Shown in pieces: positions 61,250 to 64,000 of a DNA stretch of 64,000 nucleotides (its first letter is position 1; every line of letters begins with the position of its first letter). A program made the translations under genes and the position numbers. Under the pieces are notes generated by a model that saw only the letters and a list, made by a program, of their open reading frames with translations, searched no databases and was not told the DNA's origin. Source of the stretch: Acorus gramineus (Eukaryota; Streptophyta; Magnoliopsida; Acorales; Acoraceae); the NCBI GenBank assembly GCA_030737835.1, contig JAUJYN010000037.1, forward strand, positions 1,257,599 through 1,321,598. The letters run 5' to 3'.

Positions 61250-64000
61250 TGTTATCTAAGAATACAAGTGGAGGGACTAGCATGTTGTGGATACAAGTAA
61301 ATGTGCCATTTATATTATGGTTACGAGGTTATCTGTCTCTGTCTGAAATATTGAAGCTAATAAAAGAGCCACAGCCCCACCACCACAAGGAAACATAACC
61401 AGTTATTTATAAGGTGGTCCATGTCCATTTTTGTGCAATGACCTAAATATAGCTGGTAATTTCACTCATGATTTCACTTAATTTTGCATGTACAACCAAA
61501 TATACAAAAACATGATGTTTACTACTACACACTGCATGATCAGTTGCCTGAATAATTAAGGAGAGATTTGCTGTGACAGGGGACATGATAAAATTCCGGA
61601 TCTTATTAATGATTTTTTTATTATTTGATGTGTTGGTTATATTAGTTCCAGTTTTCATTCTGAAAAATACACACACACACACATATATGCTCCATCATCA
61701 TCATCGAAAATGGTTTTTTTTTTATAATGCAACACACAGTGCTTCATTGGGGTAGTAATCTGTTCCAATATTTAATGCCACAGTCCAAAATGGAAAATAA
61801 AAATACTCTCTTTTAAAAAATTTGCAGGGAAATGCTTCACTTGCTAACTGGCCATCTGCAAATGATTCATTTAAATGGAGATTTAGAATGCATTGGACCA
61901 TAGAAGCCTAGTTCAATTTTGTTTCGTAACATGTTGTGTAACCCTCCATATAACAATTGAAACAGTATATACATATAGTAATAGAAATATATTGTTTGAT
62001 ATGCGTCTATAAATTCATATAGTAAATGTTCATCTGTAGCCGATGGACCACCACCACCCGCCAATTTTTAATATATTTATTGGCCTAACCAACCCTTCCC
62101 TTCTACTTGTGTACTCCATGACCACCATTTCATGGGTATAAATGCTCCAGATGAGGAGGGAAAGGAATGATGGTGGCGACAATGAAACGAAGGAGGGTCT
62201 GATTTGGTTGTGTTTGTAGCTAGCTGTGAGGATATATGAATAGGAATCTTCAACAAAACTTATTTTTCAAATATAGTAATAAACATTGAGTGGAAGCTTC
62301 ACCGAAGCTTCCTTTTCATTGTATAAAAATTATAAAATGTTATAAAATATGAGTACGGAAGCTTCACTTAAGCTTACTTTTCATTTATTTAAAAGCTAAC
62401 CTCTTTTAAAAGTCAGCGCTATTATAAAAATGGAGGATTTTTTTATTTTTAAGTTCTCATGGAGTATAAGATTGAGTGATCGATCATTCACTTCTTCATA
62501 TTTTAATTTTATGCTTTAGAATTTTTTTTTTAGTTCGTGAAAAGGACATATCCCTAAATTATTTGGTTTTCTTTTTAGTCCCTGAAAAGAACTAAAAATG
62601 AACATATCCTTTAAATCTGGGGACTAAACCCAAAATATGAAGAAGTGAGGGATCGATCACTAAATCCTATAATTTATGGGAACTTAAAAATAAAAATAAA
62701 AAACCCAAAAATATAATTACACTTTTTGCATTTGGTAGACCCGGGTCCGGATCATAGTTTTAAAACCTGACCAGACCCGGTCCGTTGAACTGATTAAATT
62801 TTTACTCATTTTGAATTTTGATTCATATTATTCTCAAAATCCGATGATATAAAAGGCCAATTAAACATAATCAACCAACCTATTGAAACCAACAGTTTTG
62901 AAGAATCGCCTACGGCATATTTGTTCTTTATTCATACAACTTCAAATTAATTATTTGTTAAAACATGATTTCTAATAAAAAGTTTAGATAGTTATGTTAT
63001 GATTTTTAAATAAAAACTTAAAAAATATTATAATTAAGACTTGATAATTATACAAAGACTTCTAAAAGATTTCATTCTTATAAAATTATTTATTTAGTAA
63101 TAATAATTAATATATTTATTATTTCAAATTGATGTTACGGTTTAAATCCGGTTGAACCAGTGACCCTTAACCAGTTCATTTTTTCCAGTACAATGAACAT
63201 TAGGTTTTTAAAACATTAGTTCAGCTCCAGGATCTATTTTTAAATGATCCTGCTCATGCGGATCCTTAGCCAGGTCAGATCCAGGACCATTCTAACCTAG
63301 CTCAATCCGAACCTGTTGAGAGGCCTAACCACACTACTTGCATCAGTTGCCCAAATAAGGAGAGGCCATGCTGCAACAGGGGATAACATATTAGCATGGA
63401 AAAGAAGAGTACTCTGTATGTGTGGCATTATAAAACTGTAGATCTTATTAATGATTTTTAATTATTTGATGTATTGGTTATATTAGTTCCAATATTTTTT
63501 TTGAGTGAAATTGTGGGACACGTATCCATTTCACTCAAGTTCAAAATAAACAATGTCAGAATGATGACGTGAAGATTCAAACGGAAAACATAGAAAAGAG
63601 GTCAACAAAAAGAAATTTAACTTGCTTCACCATTTTAGTGAAAAGTGACTTTTGGAATAAAGCTGTTTTTTAAGATGATTTTAGACCTTGACTTTTTTAG
63701 AATGCTTTTTTTAAATTCAGGAATCAATATTTGAAATGAGTTTAATGTTTGACAGAGAAAGTTGCTTTTCAATTCAAAAAATCGATTCCGACCAAAAAAC
63801 GTTGTTTTTGAGCTTTTTAAAACACAGATTTCGAGGAAAAAATTAAAAGGAATCCAGCTTCTGATTATGCAAAAAGCTGCCCCGTTTAGCTGTGCGATTA
63901 TAGCTTTTGAGCTTTTCAAAAAACAAAAAAGTGCCCAAACGCGCAACCAAACAAGGCCTAAGATTGTCGGTTCAGTCAGGTCATTGGAATGACCTATTGT
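61250..64000. other. Right-hand intergenic region, no gene
   Basis: AT-rich. Two segments are direct repeats (61530-61665 and 63345-63500), sharing GATCTTATTAATGATTTTT, ATTATTTGATGT-TTGGTTA and TATTAGTTCCA. An AC microsatellite lies at 61668-61683. GGCCTTGTTTGGTTGCGCGT (reverse complement of 63939-63958) looks like the terminus of another Harbinger-type element, whose other end I could not place. Confidence 0.5.
62437..62705. mobile_element. Foldback MITE, about 270 bp
   Basis: Inverted ends of at least 48 bases: left TTTTTAAGTTCTCATGGAGT through GTGATCGATCATTCACTTCT; right in reverse complement TTTTTAAGTTCCCATAAATT through GTGATCGATCCCTCACTTCT. A second inner pair (AGTTCGTGAAAAGGACATAT / GAACATATCC) extends the fold. 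No target duplication could be fixed because the flanks are A/T runs. Confidence 0.6.

Larger units (their letters stand above)
56630..61250. repeat. Upstream flank of PHO1-C, paralogous to 10880-13690
   Basis: Shares the patches listed for 10880-13690, but is expanded by an hAT MITE (58093-58510), AT microsatellites and an intron-derived array (58540-60440). No intact gene. GCATATGC at about 60705 fits the PHR1-binding P1BS pattern but is 5 kb from the gene. Confidence 0.55.

Noticed and set aside
1..64000. tRNA, rRNA, CRISPR arrays, bacterial-type operons
   Set aside because: None seen. The spliced genes, TATA boxes and MITEs show this is plant nuclear DNA, and no tRNA T-loop motif with a matching fold was noticed by eye.

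Overview
The window is plant nuclear DNA. It is AT-rich, with long spliced introns (GT..AG junctions checked base by base), TATA-box promoters and many miniature DNA transposons. I cannot name the species. The main theme is a local cluster of PHO1-type genes. PHO1 proteins carry an N-terminal SPX domain (an inositol-pyrophosphate/phosphate sensor) and a C-terminal membrane EXS domain, and they export phosphate.

There are three recognisable PHO1 gene copies plus relics. PHO1-A lies on the minus strand at 1-6281, looks intact and runs off the left edge. PHO1-B lies on the plus strand from 22763 to about 25691 and holds only the six SPX exons. PHO1-C lies on the minus strand at 47070-55747 and is complete: 15 exons that splice into one open frame of 718 codons. 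A broken copy (plus strand, 30920-33272) keeps relics of exons 6, 9, 10, 11 and 12. Small exon/intron relics lie at about 11500-11880 and 57190-57415, and an array at 58540-60440 seems to be built from PHO1 intron 5.

PHO1-B and the first half of PHO1-C are a very similar inverted duplication (20927-25743 plus, 52704-56620 minus). It includes the promoter and TATA box, so the two genes point towards each other. The PHO1-B block sits between copies of an unrelated long repeat (A1 16188-20912, A2 25755-26998, A3 26999-30505).

Between the PHO1 copies is a small secreted cysteine-rich peptide gene of defensin-like type (38257-38719, two exons). A broken second copy of it is fused directly to the PHO1 pseudogene at about 33273. 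A more GC-rich island at 42.5-46.0 kb holds decayed pieces of two host genes, an ANT1/AVT-like amino acid transporter (minus) and the thiamine thiazole synthase THI1/THI4 (plus), interrupted by transposons.

The rest is intergenic. It contains PIF/Harbinger-, hAT- and Mutator-type miniature elements, several with target-site duplications that I could read, plus foldback elements, tandem repeats, microsatellites and AT-rich sequence. The layout suggests repeated duplication, inversion and decay of a phosphate-exporter locus.
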